Assembly: GCA_964023275.1 (NCBI GenBank) | Contig: OZ029928.1 | Span: 17,862,599 to 17,926,598, forward strand | Direction: 5' to 3' | Origin: Norana najaformis | Lineage: Eukaryota; Annelida; Clitellata; Crassiclitellata; Hormogastridae | DNA: 64,000 bases | Part shown: in pieces, positions 24,138 to 33,044 of the stretch | Layout: each line of letters starts with the position of its first letter | Position numbering within the stretch: the stretch's first letter is position 1 | The notes under the pieces: model-generated | Database searches by the model: none | Told to the model about the DNA's origin: nothing | The model's input: the letters and a program-made list of their open reading frames with translations, nothing else | Translations under genes and position numbers: made by a program

Positions 24138-27100
24138 TGTGTGCTTCAACACCCAACACCACCCACCATATTTGCCACGCTGTCTCTCTGTGTGACTCTT
24201 GGATCTTGACCTGGAACCGAACCCTTTTGCCGATTGATTTTGTTTTGACTGAGCGCCTGTGAATAAGCGTGACGGGGCTTTCGTTGGGCGCTGTAGAAAT
24301 CTCTGAATTACGATTACGACTTGCTCAAGGTCCCTACACAGTAACCGTTTCAGGGACCAATCGAAGAACCAGAAATACAGACTGCAGACGGAGATATGAT
24401 GTAATAAACGGAAAGACCTTTAGCGTGGCGACGCTGAGTGATTCTTCAGCTTTATAGTATTTCTCCGTCATTCTGTCGTTTTTCTCCTCGAGACGACTGA
24501 TTTCCTCCTTCAATTCGTTCATCTGCTGCGCATACCTGTCTCGACTCCGTACTCTCGAACCCATACTCTCAAACCCATACTGTCGAAACCATACTCTCAA
24601 ACCCATATTCTCGAACCCATACTCTCGAACCCATACTCTCGAAACCATACTCTCGAAACCCGTACAAGCCGAGCACAATAACCAAATGGTCACCATTCCC
24701 CCACAGCATGTATATAGTTTCACGTTGCAATGTGATAGTAATTCTGCAATTACGTATATTTTAAAGTAACAAATTCTTTTTAAACAATAAATCTGTTATA
24801 ATTTCTTGTTCTTTTTTGAATTCTCGATAGTATGACAACCTGCGAACTCAGGCGATTGCGATGAAGGACAGGTATGCGCAGCAGATGAACGAATTGAAGG
24901 AGGAAATCAGTCGTCTCGAGGAGAAAAACGACAGAATGACGGAGAAATACTATAAAGCTGAAGAATCACTCAGCGTCGCCACGCTAAAGGTCTTTCCGTT
25001 TATTACATCATATCTCCGTCTGCAGTCTGTATTTCTGGTTCTTCGATTGGTCCCTTATTCCTGGATTCGGTCCTGGATTCGGTCCTGGATTCGGTCCTGG
25101 ATCGGTCCTGGAATCGGTCCTGGAATCGGTCCTGGATTCGGTCCTGGATTCGGTCCTGGATTCGGTCCTCTGGTTCTTCGTTCTTTCGATCCTTCGGTCC
25201 TGCGATCGCTCCTTGGATCCTTCGGTTGGTCCTTTTGGTCCGCAGAGTCTACCTTAAGAGAGTACTAGTCACTCCAGGCCGTTACCCTTGCGCTTTTTAA
25301 ATTTCTCCACTTTGATATTCAACCTGCTCCAGAGGTAAGACTCCTCCCTTTCGGGAGTGCCCCGGAGGTGGACTCCTGCAAGCACTCATCAGTCAAGTGA
25401 ATCGATACAGTTTCCGTCACCAGTTCAAAGAATGCTGTAGTAACCTCTCCCTCTGCCCCTGGGGACGGGGTTTCAGGATTTCACCCCACACGCCACAGGG
25501 TACGCAACCCACTCCGAGCCGATCACTTGCTTTAAAGGCGGCTGCTTGTCTCTGTTCAGTTCGAACCGGGCTACCGGCACCAGTCCCCTCAGGTGCTCCA
25601 TCACAGCCCTCGACAATGGTGTGTAATCGTAATCGTAATCGTAATGTCGAGATTTCTAAAGCGCCCAACGAAAGCTATGTCGCGGGAACCAGCTTATTCA
25701 CAGGCGCACAGTCAAAACAAAATCGATAGGCAAAAGGGTTAGGTTCCAGGTCAAGATCCAGGAGTCAGGCAGTCAGACAGTCGGACGGCTACGGTGGATG
25801 GTGTTTTAAATTGAAGCGAGAAGAGTGATAAGGAGAAGAGGAAGAATCAGGATAAGATTTTTGGAAAAGAAGTGTGTGTGTGTGTGTGACAGCCCTCCGC
25901 CCCGGATTACATACTCCTTTGTTCTTTCCATTCCTCCTTTGTTCTTTCCATTCCTCCTTTGTTCTTTCCATTCCTCCTTTGTTCTTTCCATTCCTCCTTT
26001 GTTCTTTCCATTCCTCCTTTGTTCTTTCCATTCCTCCTTTGTTCTTTCCATTCCTCCTTTGTTCTTTCCATTCCTCCTTTGTTCTTTCCATTCCTCCTTT
26101 GTTCTTTCCATTCTTCCTTTGTTCTTTCCATTCCTCCTTTGTTCTTTCCATTCCTCCTTTGTTCTTTCCATTCCTCCTTTGTTCTTTCCATTCCTCCTTT
26201 GTTCTTTCCATTCCTCCTTTGTTCTTTCCATTCCTCCTTTGTTCTTTCCATTCCTCCTTTGTTCTTTCCATTCCTCCTTTGTTCTGCCCTTTGATCTATC
26301 AGTCCTTCGGTCTTTCGGTCCTTTGTTTGGTCCTTTGCACTGTCTGGTTTTTCTTGGCTTTTGCTGAGCCATAAGCGACGAAGTCATGTCATGTCATGTG
26401 TCGTGTCATGTCGTGTCATGTCGTCTGTCGTGTCATGTCGTGTCATGTCATGTCATGTCATAGTGGTATCGTTCAATTTATTCCATGGTCCAATTTCATC
26501 ATGCGCAATTCAGACAACAATGGAACAGTGTTTATTATTTCGTGACTCTTTTCCTTTCAGTACGAAGAGTTCAAGGTTCGATCGCTAGATGGCCACAGGG
26601 ATCTCGAGGTCAGGGTTCACCAGTTGGAGGCGGAAGTGGTCAGCACCAAGTCCGAGCTTGACGAAGCCCTAAGACGAGGGGTTCGACTTCAGCTGGACCT
26701 CGATGCGGCCTCGAACAAATACCTACGCCTGGCTAAAAGCGCTGAGGCACTGGAGATAGAACTGGAACAAGGAAAGAGTCACGTGACTTCAACGACGGTG
26801 GCGCCTCTGGCGAGACCAGAATGCACCAAAAACGAAAAGGATATTCAACCCCACTTCCCACTCCCCGAAAACGCCAACGAAGTTTTATTGATGTCACCAG
26901 GTGACGCTAGCAACATCTTGAAATGCGAACCAAAGACAGAAAAACAAGAACACGAGCAAGAACGCAAAGAACAGGAAGGAGAAGAACAGGAAAAACAACC
27001 GGAAGTGAAAGAACGAGAAGAAAATGCTGAGGAGGAGGATGAAGACGATGATGATGGAGCTAGTTTCGTGACTGCTCTGAGTGACGATGAAGTCCTCGGA

Positions 27101-27605
27101 TGCCTCGACAGAGCCGCTGAAGGTTGGTTAGATGTTGGCGTGTTTATTCGCTAGGGGCGCTTGTGTCGCTGAAGGTTGGTTAGATGTTGACGTGTTTATT
27201 CGCTAGGGGCGCTTGTGTCGCTGAAGGTTAGCTGTTGGTTAGATGTTGACGTGTTTATTCGCTAGGGGCGCTTGTGTCGCTGAAGGTTGGTTAGCTGTTG
27301 ACATGTTTATTCGCTAGGGGCGCTTGTGTCGCTGAAGGTTGGTTAGCTGTTGACATGTTTATTCGCTAGGGGCGCTTGTGTCGCTTGGGGGCGTTAGTCG
27401 TCAAATCAGAGGTCAAGTAAGGCAATAAAAAGGGTCAAATCATAAACGGGGTCGGGTTAAAAACTGAACTGGATGCAGTCGTGGGGCACTCCCTTTCCAT
27501 TCTTTAATTGTATACATACATGCAAATATACATACACACATAGGTACATACATACAAATGTATATATAAACTAACCAACCTTCGGCTGCCCTATCGAGGC
27601 ATATA

Positions 27606-27690
<85 letters not shown>

Positions 27691-29636
27691 TATCAATATA
27701 TATATATATATATATATAAAGTCAAGGCTATTAGATATGTGGTTCTTCGTGTAGATATATATGTATTATATATGTGTATATGTACACGTTTTTCTATAGC
27801 GAACTGATGGCTTTGACCCTAGAGCATATATTGCCGACAAACACTAATTATACTGTCTGTCTGTCTGTCTTTAGGCTTCTCTGTCTGTCTGTCTGTCTGG
27901 CTGTGTCTGTCTGCCTCTCTGCCTGTCTGTCTGTCCTTCTGTCTGTCTGTCTGGCTGTGTCCGTCCGTCTGGCTGGCTGTCTCTCTGTCTATGCCTGTCT
28001 GTCTGTCTGCCTTTCTCTCTGTCTGTCTGTCTGTCTCTGCCTGTCTGTCTGTCTGTCTCTGCCTGTCTTTCTGTCTGTCTGTCTGTCTCTGCCTGCCTGT
28101 CTGTTTGTCTGTCTGTCTGTCTTTCTGTGTCTGTCACGCCATGACTCGCTAAATTGCACTTTCATCACGATATCATTATCACCATTAAGGTCAGGGTATT
28201 AGGACTCACCGCTGTCTACTTTGGACAAATGATTACCCCCGATAACGATCGCAATAATCATGAAGATCGCTTTGTTTCGATCATAGGGATCATTATGATC
28301 ATAAGGATAATCACGGTCATAAGGATCGTGATGATAATCATGATCATTATGGTCATAAACATCATTATGATCATAAAGATCACGAGGATCGTTATGATCA
28401 TACGTATCATTATGATCAGTAGGACGATAAGGATCATATGGATCATAAGGATCCTTATGATCATTATAATGATCATGGCTTTTGTGGTTCTTATTTTCTG
28501 GCCGCAGACGTCACGTGCTTTTTTTAGATTTCTTGACAAGTGATGGAAGAACCTGTCGCTCTGACCTTGAAAATTACCTGCCCATCGAAAGTCACCTTGG
28601 CCTTGGAAAAGACGCCGCAGCGACCTCATCCAACGACCTTGAAATTACACGTAATTTTCTACAAGCAGACGAGCAATATTTTGGAAACGGTCTCGACCCA
28701 AATGACCTTGAAGAAATAAGTGAACTGAATCAACCTATTGACCGTGAACTCTCACGTGACGCTAATTTAGCAAACGAAAGTGACATGCCAAATGGCCTTG
28801 ACCTCAACCCAACAATTGACCTTCAAGATACAGAGGTCACAGATGAACTGAATGAAACCGATTTGACCTTGCCAGATAAACTGACTCTGACATCGTGTGA
28901 CCTTCCCAGCAGGGCGTATTACGAGTCCACATCCGGTAGTGTTCATTCTTCAAAAGACCCTGACCTTCGGACGAGGGACGATCTTGAAGCGGTCACAGAA
29001 CTCGACCTTGGTGTCGACCTTGACTTCACTGAAGACATCAAAGAACCGCGTTCTTCAGATGACCTTCAGCAAAGCACACTTGTCCCTCCACCTTCAATAG
29101 CAGCTGTGCCTACAGCTCAAAGTTTGAGCTCAAAATTGGAATTGCCATTTTACGAGGGTCATGAGGTTGTTGGAACTCCCTTTACAAATCAGAAAGGAGG
29201 TTTCAACCACGAGGAAAACACTTCGGAAGCTGGAAAATTAGAAAACATTGACGATGACGAATTCCAAAATCAAACAACATCTGATAGTGAATCAATAAAC
29301 TCTTCAAGTAGTAAGAATGAAAGCTGCGGTAAAGATCTTCTTGATCGAGGCCTAGGGAAGTTAGAAAAGGGCTGGATAGCTGCAAAGCTGGAAAGCGCTG
29401 ACGATAAAGAACTCGATAAGGAATCAGAAACCGGAAATGAATCACTAGAATCAACATCGTCAGCTGTTAGTAAGAACGAAAACTGCGATGAAGCGATTTC
29501 TGATTTGGAAAACTTGGATCTACCGACGCTGCCTGAACATTTTTATGAGCGGAAGGATACACTGACCTTCCAAGCGGAAGACTCGACGTTATATCGTGAC
29601 TTCCGGTGGGCAGATAGTACCCGGATGGACCGATAG
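15997..29636 (+). CDS. FKBP15: FKBP15 (WAFL)-like coiled-coil protein with acidic tail, 13 exons
   Basis: Exons 15983-16120, 16815-16948, 19164-19258, 19640-19721, 20034-20211, 21013-21149, 21634-21717, 22282-22353, 22730-22882, 23661-23753, 24831-24989, 26561-27122 and 28528-29636 have matching phases and encode about 993 residues from Met 15997. Residues about 85-470 are heptad-rich helix, including [20 protein letters not shown] with [32 protein letters not shown] and [18 protein letters not shown]. Order and spacing resemble the FKBP15/WAFL coiled coil, which in vertebrates acts on early endosomes with actin regulators; the assignment is from memory. No WH1 or FKBP domain is visible, so upstream exons may be unseen (15982 is also a plausible acceptor) or absent. 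The tail is acidic ([12 protein letters not shown], then many DLE/DL repeats). The first intron (after exon 2) appears to be GC-AG. Confidence 0.6.
16145..16720. repeat. (ATC)n and (ATT)n compound microsatellite
   Basis: Several blocks of TCATCA, ACAACA and ATT in the intron before exon 2. Long reading frames here are low-complexity artefacts. Confidence 0.9.
16815..16948 (+). CDS. FKBP15-like exon 2 (start of coiled coil)
   Basis: Encodes [20 protein letters not shown] plus DRLLVK. Acceptor TTGAAG; the donor is AAG|GCAAGC, a GC-AG intron, needed for phase 0 into exon 3. Confidence 0.7.
17030..17175 (+). repeat. R1 SINE, head only
   Basis: TGGTTAGCTACATTGGTTAA, B-box GGTTCGCGTCCCG, to GGGGACCTTAAA. 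Confidence 0.72.
17200..17355. repeat. (GAT)n then (ATT)n microsatellite
   Basis: GATGATAATGATAATGATGA followed by about 70 bp of ATT. Confidence 0.9.
17570..17715 (+). repeat. R1 SINE, head only
   Basis: TTAGCTACATTGGTCAACGC, GGTTCGTGTCCCG, to GGGGACCTTAAATGAC. Confidence 0.7.
17785..17865 (+). repeat. R4 fragment
   Basis: GTAATCGTGA then GATTTCTTTAGCGCCTAAAA and TCGTGAGAACCAGC. Confidence 0.5.
18025..18320. repeat. CACC/CACT-rich tandem repeat
   Basis: Degenerate CCCACCCACTCAC units about 300 bp long in the large intron before exon 3. Confidence 0.85.
18485..18705 (+). repeat. Two R4 fragments
   Basis: GTAATCGTAAACTCGATATT with TTCTACAGCGCCCAACGAG, and a second divergent head at 18635 (CGTAATCGTAATCGTAAACT). 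Confidence 0.6.
18705..19082 (-). repeat. R3 SINE with expanded B-box minisatellite
   Basis: The R3 head on the minus strand (GGGGCACGGTGGCCGATTGG at 19082) is followed by about ten units carrying GGGTTCGAGAGT, read on the plus strand as ACTCTCGAACCC or a variant. Confidence 0.65.
19164..19258 (+). CDS. FKBP15-like exon 3
   Basis: Encodes [16 protein letters not shown] to LLENNQ. Acceptor TTGCAG; donor AAAA|GTATTT, phase 2. Confidence 0.8.
19307..19625. repeat. (ATTC)n microsatellite
   Basis: CATTCATTCGTTC repeat filling the intron between exons 3 and 4. Confidence 0.9.
19640..19721 (+). CDS. FKBP15-like exon 4
   Basis: Encodes [20 protein letters not shown]. Acceptor TTTCAG; donor GAG|GTGAGC. 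Sits between an (ATTC)n array and a (GAT)n array. Confidence 0.8.
19738..20000. repeat. (GAT)n then (GGT)n microsatellite
   Basis: GATGATGATGACG passing into GGTGGTGGTGG in the intron between exons 4 and 5. Confidence 0.9.
20034..20211 (+). CDS. FKBP15-like exon 5
   Basis: Encodes [20 protein letters not shown] and [15 protein letters not shown]. Acceptor TTTCAG; donor ACAG|GTAATC, phase 1. Confidence 0.85.
20265..20905. repeat. (CATA)n array with higher-order repeats
   Basis: CATA repeat in which blocks with ACACAATTAAATACATAC and CACCATTAATTACATAC recur several times. Confidence 0.88.
21013..21149 (+). CDS. FKBP15-like exon 6
   Basis: Encodes [20 protein letters not shown] and [12 protein letters not shown]. 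Acceptor CGAAG at 21012 chosen because the closer CAG at 21023 would put a stop in frame. Donor AAG|GTCACC. Confidence 0.75.
21180..21525. repeat. (ATC)n microsatellite
   Basis: ATCATCATC with CGTC and CAGCAGCAG interruptions in the intron after exon 6. Confidence 0.9.
21634..21717 (+). CDS. FKBP15-like exon 7
   Basis: 28 codons, [20 protein letters not shown] onward. Acceptor TTCTAG. Its donor CAG|GTGAGC is the first of five near-identical donors spaced 15-16 bp apart. Confidence 0.85.
21715..21786 (+). promoter_or_regulatory. Tandem array of five splice donors
   Basis: CCAG|GTRAGY recurs with GT at 21718, 21734, 21749, 21764 and 21780. The units (for example CAGGTAAGTCTCATC) form a short minisatellite beginning at the exon edge. 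Confidence 0.8.
21950..22215 (-). repeat. R2 tRNA-like SINE with (TCA)n tail
   Basis: Minus strand: tRNA-like CGTGATGGTGTAGTGGTATG, then B-box-like GCGTTCGAATCTGCC, GGAAACCACCTCACTCATCT, and a tail running into (ATC)n at 21955-22018. Confidence 0.78.
22282..22353 (+). CDS. FKBP15-like exon 8
   Basis: 24 codons [20 protein letters not shown]. Acceptor TTCAAG; donor TTG|GTAATT. Confidence 0.82.
22365..22545. repeat. (ATTC)n microsatellite
   Basis: CATTCATTCGTTTGTTCATT-type repeat directly after the exon 8 donor. Confidence 0.9.
22730..22882 (+). CDS. FKBP15-like exon 9
   Basis: 51 codons, [20 protein letters not shown] and [16 protein letters not shown]. Acceptor GATCAG; donor AAG|GTCGGT. 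Flanked upstream by (ATTC)n and downstream by (GAAT)n. Confidence 0.85.
23025..23265. repeat. (GAAT)n microsatellite
   Basis: GAATGAATGAACGAATG repeat, the reverse complement class of the array at 22365-22545, followed by short TTGA/TTTA tracts to 23311. 23312-23640 holds nothing notable. Confidence 0.9.
23661..23753 (+). CDS. FKBP15-like exon 10
   Basis: 31 codons [20 protein letters not shown] through EEYKTWKTK. Acceptor CGTCAG; donor AAA|GTAGGG. Confidence 0.82.
23970..24055 (-). repeat. R3 SINE fragment
   Basis: TTATTATTTCTGCATTTATT and ATCGATGGCGCTGAGC mark the 3' end of R3. Confidence 0.6.
24065..24142. repeat. (CT)n(GT)n microsatellite
   Basis: About 55 bp of CT followed by 22 bp of GT. 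Confidence 0.92.
24145..24318 (-). repeat. R4 repeat
   Basis: Minus-strand copy: GATTTCTACAGCGCCCAACG, AAACAAAATCAATCGGCAAA, ending near the CACCACCCACC on the left. The only clear minus-strand R4 copy in the window. Confidence 0.72.
24318..24705 (-). repeat. R3 SINE interrupted by inverted exon copy and B-box expansion
   Basis: On the plus strand R3 sequence (CTTGCTCAAGGTCCCTACAC, GTAACCGTTTCAG) breaks at 24352, resumes at 24541 (CGACTCCGTACTCTCGAACC), shows about seven TCTCGAAACC-like units, then the R3 head (CGTACAAGCCGAGC). Confidence 0.65.
24352..24540 (-). repeat. 189-bp inverted copy of exon 11 and adjoining intron
   Basis: The reverse complement equals 24867-25055, with no mismatch found by eye. 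It holds most of exon 11 without its acceptor, its donor, and 66 bp of intron. The arms are 326 bp apart. Confidence 0.9.
24831..24989 (+). CDS. FKBP15-like exon 11
   Basis: 53 codons including [20 protein letters not shown]. Acceptor CGATAG; donor AAG|GTCTTT. From 24867 on, this exon and 66 bp of the next intron are duplicated in inverted orientation at 24352-24540. Confidence 0.85.
25060..25172. repeat. 12-bp minisatellite
   Basis: About nine copies of CCTGGATTCGGT, starting directly after the right arm of the inverted repeat. 25173-25620 is otherwise unremarkable. Confidence 0.82.
25620..25870 (+). repeat. R4 repeat, near complete
   Basis: GTAATCGTAATCGTAATGTC head, CGCCCAACGAAAGC, AATCGATAGGCAAAAGGG, TACGGTGGATGGTGTTTTAA and a GA-rich 3' end. 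Confidence 0.78.
25915..26285. repeat. 20-bp minisatellite, ~18.5 copies
   Basis: GTTCTTTCCATTCCTCCTTT is repeated with almost no variation (one C-to-T change seen near 26113). It creates long open frames on both strands that are not genes. Confidence 0.95.
26380..26463. repeat. Short GTCATGTC repeat
   Basis: TCATGTCATGTGTCGTGTCA-type repeat before exon 12. Confidence 0.8.
26561..27122 (+). CDS. FKBP15-like exon 12 (coil end and acidic region)
   Basis: Encodes [20 protein letters not shown], then [18 protein letters not shown], then an E/K/Q-rich acidic stretch. Acceptor TTTCAG; donor GAAG|GTTGGT, phase 1, matching exon 13. The donor lies in the first unit of a 52-bp minisatellite. Confidence 0.82.
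27116..27388 (+). repeat. 52-bp minisatellite starting in exon 12
   Basis: Units begin at about 27116, 27168, 27220, 27279 and 27331, each starting GCTGAAGGTTGG (the third reads GCTGAAGGTTAG) and containing TTATTCGCTAGGGGCGCTTG. The first unit holds the last 7 exon bases and the donor. Confidence 0.88.
27605..27720. repeat. (TA)n microsatellite
   Basis: About 115 bp of TA with one AAATAAATA interruption. Confidence 0.92.
27852..28135. repeat. (CTGT)n microsatellite
   Basis: CTGTCTGTCTGTC with CTGCC interruptions. Confidence 0.9.
28240..28480. repeat. GATCATTATGATCATAAGGA-type minisatellite
   Basis: Degenerate units of 9-18 bp built from GATCAT and AAGGAT; many are self-complementary. Confidence 0.8.
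28528..29636 (+). CDS. FKBP15-like exon 13 (acidic tail, stop 29634-29636)
   Basis: Acceptor CTTTTTTTAG and phase 1 join it to exon 12 (GAA-GAT, then FLTSDGRTC). About 369 codons of acidic, Ser-rich, probably disordered sequence with repeated DLE/DL. Reading ends at 29636, but the +1 frame stays open and coding-like to 29964, so a frameshift or sequence error is possible. Confidence 0.7.
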
Positions 29637-29966
29637 CAACGTCCTGACACTAGGTGGAGTCGGTCGCACAATACCGGAAGTCGATCTCCAACATCCGGTT
29701 GGCAGAACGACTGGTCTTGATATCACTGGGGAATCCAGTTCCGTTAACTGGATCGCAGAGGCACTGGAAGCATTTTCCAGTCGACTAGAAGAAGTACCTG
29801 GAACATCAGAGGTCCCTGAAACCGGAAGTGAGTCCTTGCGGCGAAAACCGGAAGATCCGGTGTTGAGGGTCGGCGCATGCGTGATTCTGCGGGAGGAGGA
29901 TATAGAGAAGATGATGAAGAGGAGAAGTGGTTCGTCGGAGAAGGAAGATAAGAGGACAGGCTGATA
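29637..29966 (+). other. Open +1 frame after the FKBP15-like stop
   Basis: A frame shifted by +1 relative to exon 13, open from about 29585, continues to a TGA at 29962-29964. It reads NWIAEALEAFSSRLEEVPG and EEDIEKMMKRR, coding-like in composition. It may be the true C-terminus if one base is in error or an unseen splice exists. Confidence 0.35.
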
Positions 29967-30109
29967 AACAGACTTGCCGAACGAAGAGGGGCCATTGCCA
30001 TCCAACTGCATGCATCTGAGCTTTCAACTGCTCTAGCTTCTGTCTTTTTCACCTTTTATAACCTAATTTAATTTGATGTAATTAAACCCAATCTCGCACA
30101 AGCCATCTC

Positions 30110-30500
30110 CGTCCAATTCTATCAGAACCAAATTAATTCCAGACAACACAAAGCTACCCAACTCAATCCCATCCAACTCAATCCGATCCAACCCATGCAA
30201 CTCTGTCTAACCCAATTCTTTCCAACCCAATTCCATCTAATCCAATCCGATTCAACCCAACTGCGTCTAACCCAACTCCACCTAATCCAATTCCATCTAA
30301 TCCAACTCCACCTAACCCAATTCCATCTACCCAACTTCCTCTAGACTCAACTACATATGATCAACTTCCACTCAACTCAACGCACTCTATCTAGCCAAAC
30401 CCAATCCAACTCAACTCTATCTAACCCAATCCATCTAACCCAACTCCAACTGACTCCACTCAACTCAACCCATTCTATCTAACCAAACCCAATCCAACTC
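30110..30500. repeat. Degenerate CCAACCCAATTCCATCTAAT repeat
   Basis: Units of about 10-20 bp with CCAACT, CCAATC and CATCTAA. 30500-30710 holds nothing notable. Confidence 0.75.
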
Positions 30501-30709
30501 AATTCCAAAGCTGAGAGCAGTCACCCAGAATCCATTATTAACCAACCTCCTCTTATTAACGCTGAACTTAACCTATGAACCAAGATATCTGCGCTTTAGA
30601 AGTTAACCACTCTACAACCTAAATCATTAATTTCTAAGTATTATACATTTTTCAAAAACAAAAAACAATGTTATCTTTTAAATAATTCTATTTAAGGTGC
30701 TATATTACA

Positions 30710-30710
30710 T

Positions 30711-30743
<33 letters not shown>

Positions 30744-31040
30744 GTATAGTGTGCGTGCGTGCGTACGTCACAGACTTGATGGTTTTAAGCAATAAAAATT
30801 TAATTTACTTTTTAATTTTGATGTTCAGTGGATCTTAGTATGAATAGCGCCCTTTACCTCAGTCCATTATATCTTCCATCTGTAATCCGTCACTCCATCC
30901 AATCATCCATCCGTCCAGACAGCCATCCATCCGTCCATCCGTGCATCCATCTGTCCATTCACCCATTCACTCAGTCAACCGTCCTTCAATCCACCAATCA
31001 TTCCATCTGTTTATCAATCCATCGATTGTCCGCTGTTATT
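30710..31040. repeat. (TA)n/(GTAT)n and CATC-type short repeats
   Basis: TA and GTAT at 30713-30765, and CATCCATC/GTCCATCC at about 30895-31030. Confidence 0.7.
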
Positions 31041-31094
31041 TTAAACACCTCAATTAAGGGAATGCGTGGTCGATGACTACAAAGGCCCCGGCAG

Positions 31095-31212
31095 CCACAA
31101 TATGCCACCGCCTTGTTTGGGGGTAGTGCCAGTCCCAAGCCTGGATAAAGGAGGAGGGCGACGGCAACGGCCTTTAATGCCATAAGCTGTCGTTAAACTG
31201 AGGAACTACTAC
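31095..31212 (+). repeat. R5 repeat (RTE-like tail)
   Basis: CACCGCCTTGTTTGGGGGTA, GTGCCAGTCCCAAGCCTGG, CATAAGCTGTCGTTAAACTG. Confidence 0.68.
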
Positions 31213-31251
31213 CACAATATGTCGTTAAACAATGGATTATGGATTCGTGTG

Positions 31252-31510
31252 ATTAATCGTATTCGTAATCGTAATCGTAATCTCGAGATTTCTAAAGCGC
31301 CCAACGAAAGCCAAGTCGCGGGAACCAGCTTATTCACAGGTGCTAAGTCAAAACAAAATCGATAGGCAAAAGGGTTCGGTTCCAGATCAAGATCCAGGAG
31401 TCAGACAGTCGGACGGCTACGGTGGATGGTGTTTGAAATTGAAGCGAGAAGAGAGGTAAGGTGAAGATGAAGACTCAGGATTAAATTTTTGGAAAAGAAA
31501 TATCTTCAGT
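31252..31510 (+). repeat. R4 repeat, near complete
   Basis: TAATCGTATTCGTAATCG head through GGACGGCTACGGTGGATGGT and a GA-rich end that abuts a (GT)n tract. Confidence 0.78.
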
Positions 31511-31553
31511 CTTGAGTGAAAGACCAGCGCAGAAACTGAAAGAGGTGAAGTGT

Positions 31554-31703
<150 letters not shown>

Positions 31704-32579
31704 TATGATTAGACACCTTTAAAAACTTTTCAACATGTGCTATATATTCATCGGTTGCGCTAAATAGGCAATCTTTTTTGTTGCTCCGGACTCATAATTA
31801 ACATTGCAAGTTTAAATAACATAAATGATTAAATAGATCCAAAGGTTGACCCAAAGGGAGCCAAATCATCCTGTGATTACATTCTTTTACTATAGGCTTC
31901 ATGCAACGTAAGGTAAGGCAACGTAATGTAAAGACAACGGCCGCGCAAGCCACAAGATGTCGCTAAACAGTGGATGATGCAATGCTATGATTAGACACCT
32001 TTAAAACGCTCTCAACTCATGTTATATATTCATCAGCTGCGCTTAATTTTCAATTTATAATTTCTCTTTTAATGGTGAAATAATCTGTTATAGGGACCTA
32101 GAACATACTTTTTAATAATAATAATAATTTTTAAATCTCTCTTAAACAGTTGTTTAGAATTCATTTATAAATACCGGTGCTTACTAATGGATTATACATT
32201 AAATTTATAGTACAAGTACAAACCTGTTATCGGGCCTAAAACATCACTTTTTTAGTGTATAATTATTAAAGATAATGTTATGTCTTTTAAACGACATGGG
32301 CCTGTGTGCCAAACTCACATTTCTGTATGTTTATCAATTTTACCTTGTGTAACATTAAGTCATTTTACTTGGTAAAATACACATGTCTATACCACTTTGT
32401 TAGGACACCACCGTCTTAGTAGTAAATGGTATTGTCTGTAAACATTGGCTCCCTGTAATTGTTGCACCTACCTAATTTGTATATAGTCTTTGTTGATTTC
32501 GTTAAATATATTTTATTTCATTTGTATTTTGTGAAAAAAAAGAAAGAAAAAAAGGAAAAAAGAACGAAAAACAAAACAC

Positions 32580-32735
32580 CGAAAAAGAACCTGATGGCAA
32601 AAAAGAACCCGATGGCCACAAAAGAGCCTGATGGCCACAAAAGAGCCTTAAATGGCCACAAAAGAGCCTGATGGCCACAAAAGAGCCTTAAATGGCCACA
32701 AAAGAGCCTGACGGCTACAAAAGAGCCGAAATGGC
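32580..32735. repeat. ~25-bp minisatellite
   Basis: Units like GATGGCCACAAAAGAGCCT repeated about six times, following an A-rich tract at 32535-32580. 32736-33040 is A-rich and unassigned. Confidence 0.78.
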
Positions 32736-33044
32736 CAGTGAAAAGAAAAAAATACAGAAAATATATAAATCAGATATTGAAAAAAAGGCAACTGAGAAGA
32801 CCCTTAATGGACACACAAGAGCCGTAATGGACAGTGGACAGTCTTCCAACAAGAAGAAAACCAACAAGAAGTCGACAAAGGTGCCATCAACCAGTCAACA
32901 AAACCCCCTTCGCCTGCATTTGGTCTCTCAACCATGTCGTGCTGCAATCAGTTAAAAAAATACATACATTACCTACGGAAACAAAAACCTTAAAGGAAAC
33001 GATAAGAAGAAAGAAATGAACTTATGGACAACGTCAACAACATT

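Noticed and set aside
24334-24723. Minus-strand coding-like frame with coiled-coil sequence
   Set aside because: It is the inverted copy of exon 11 inside a SINE, not a separate gene; it lacks the exon acceptor.
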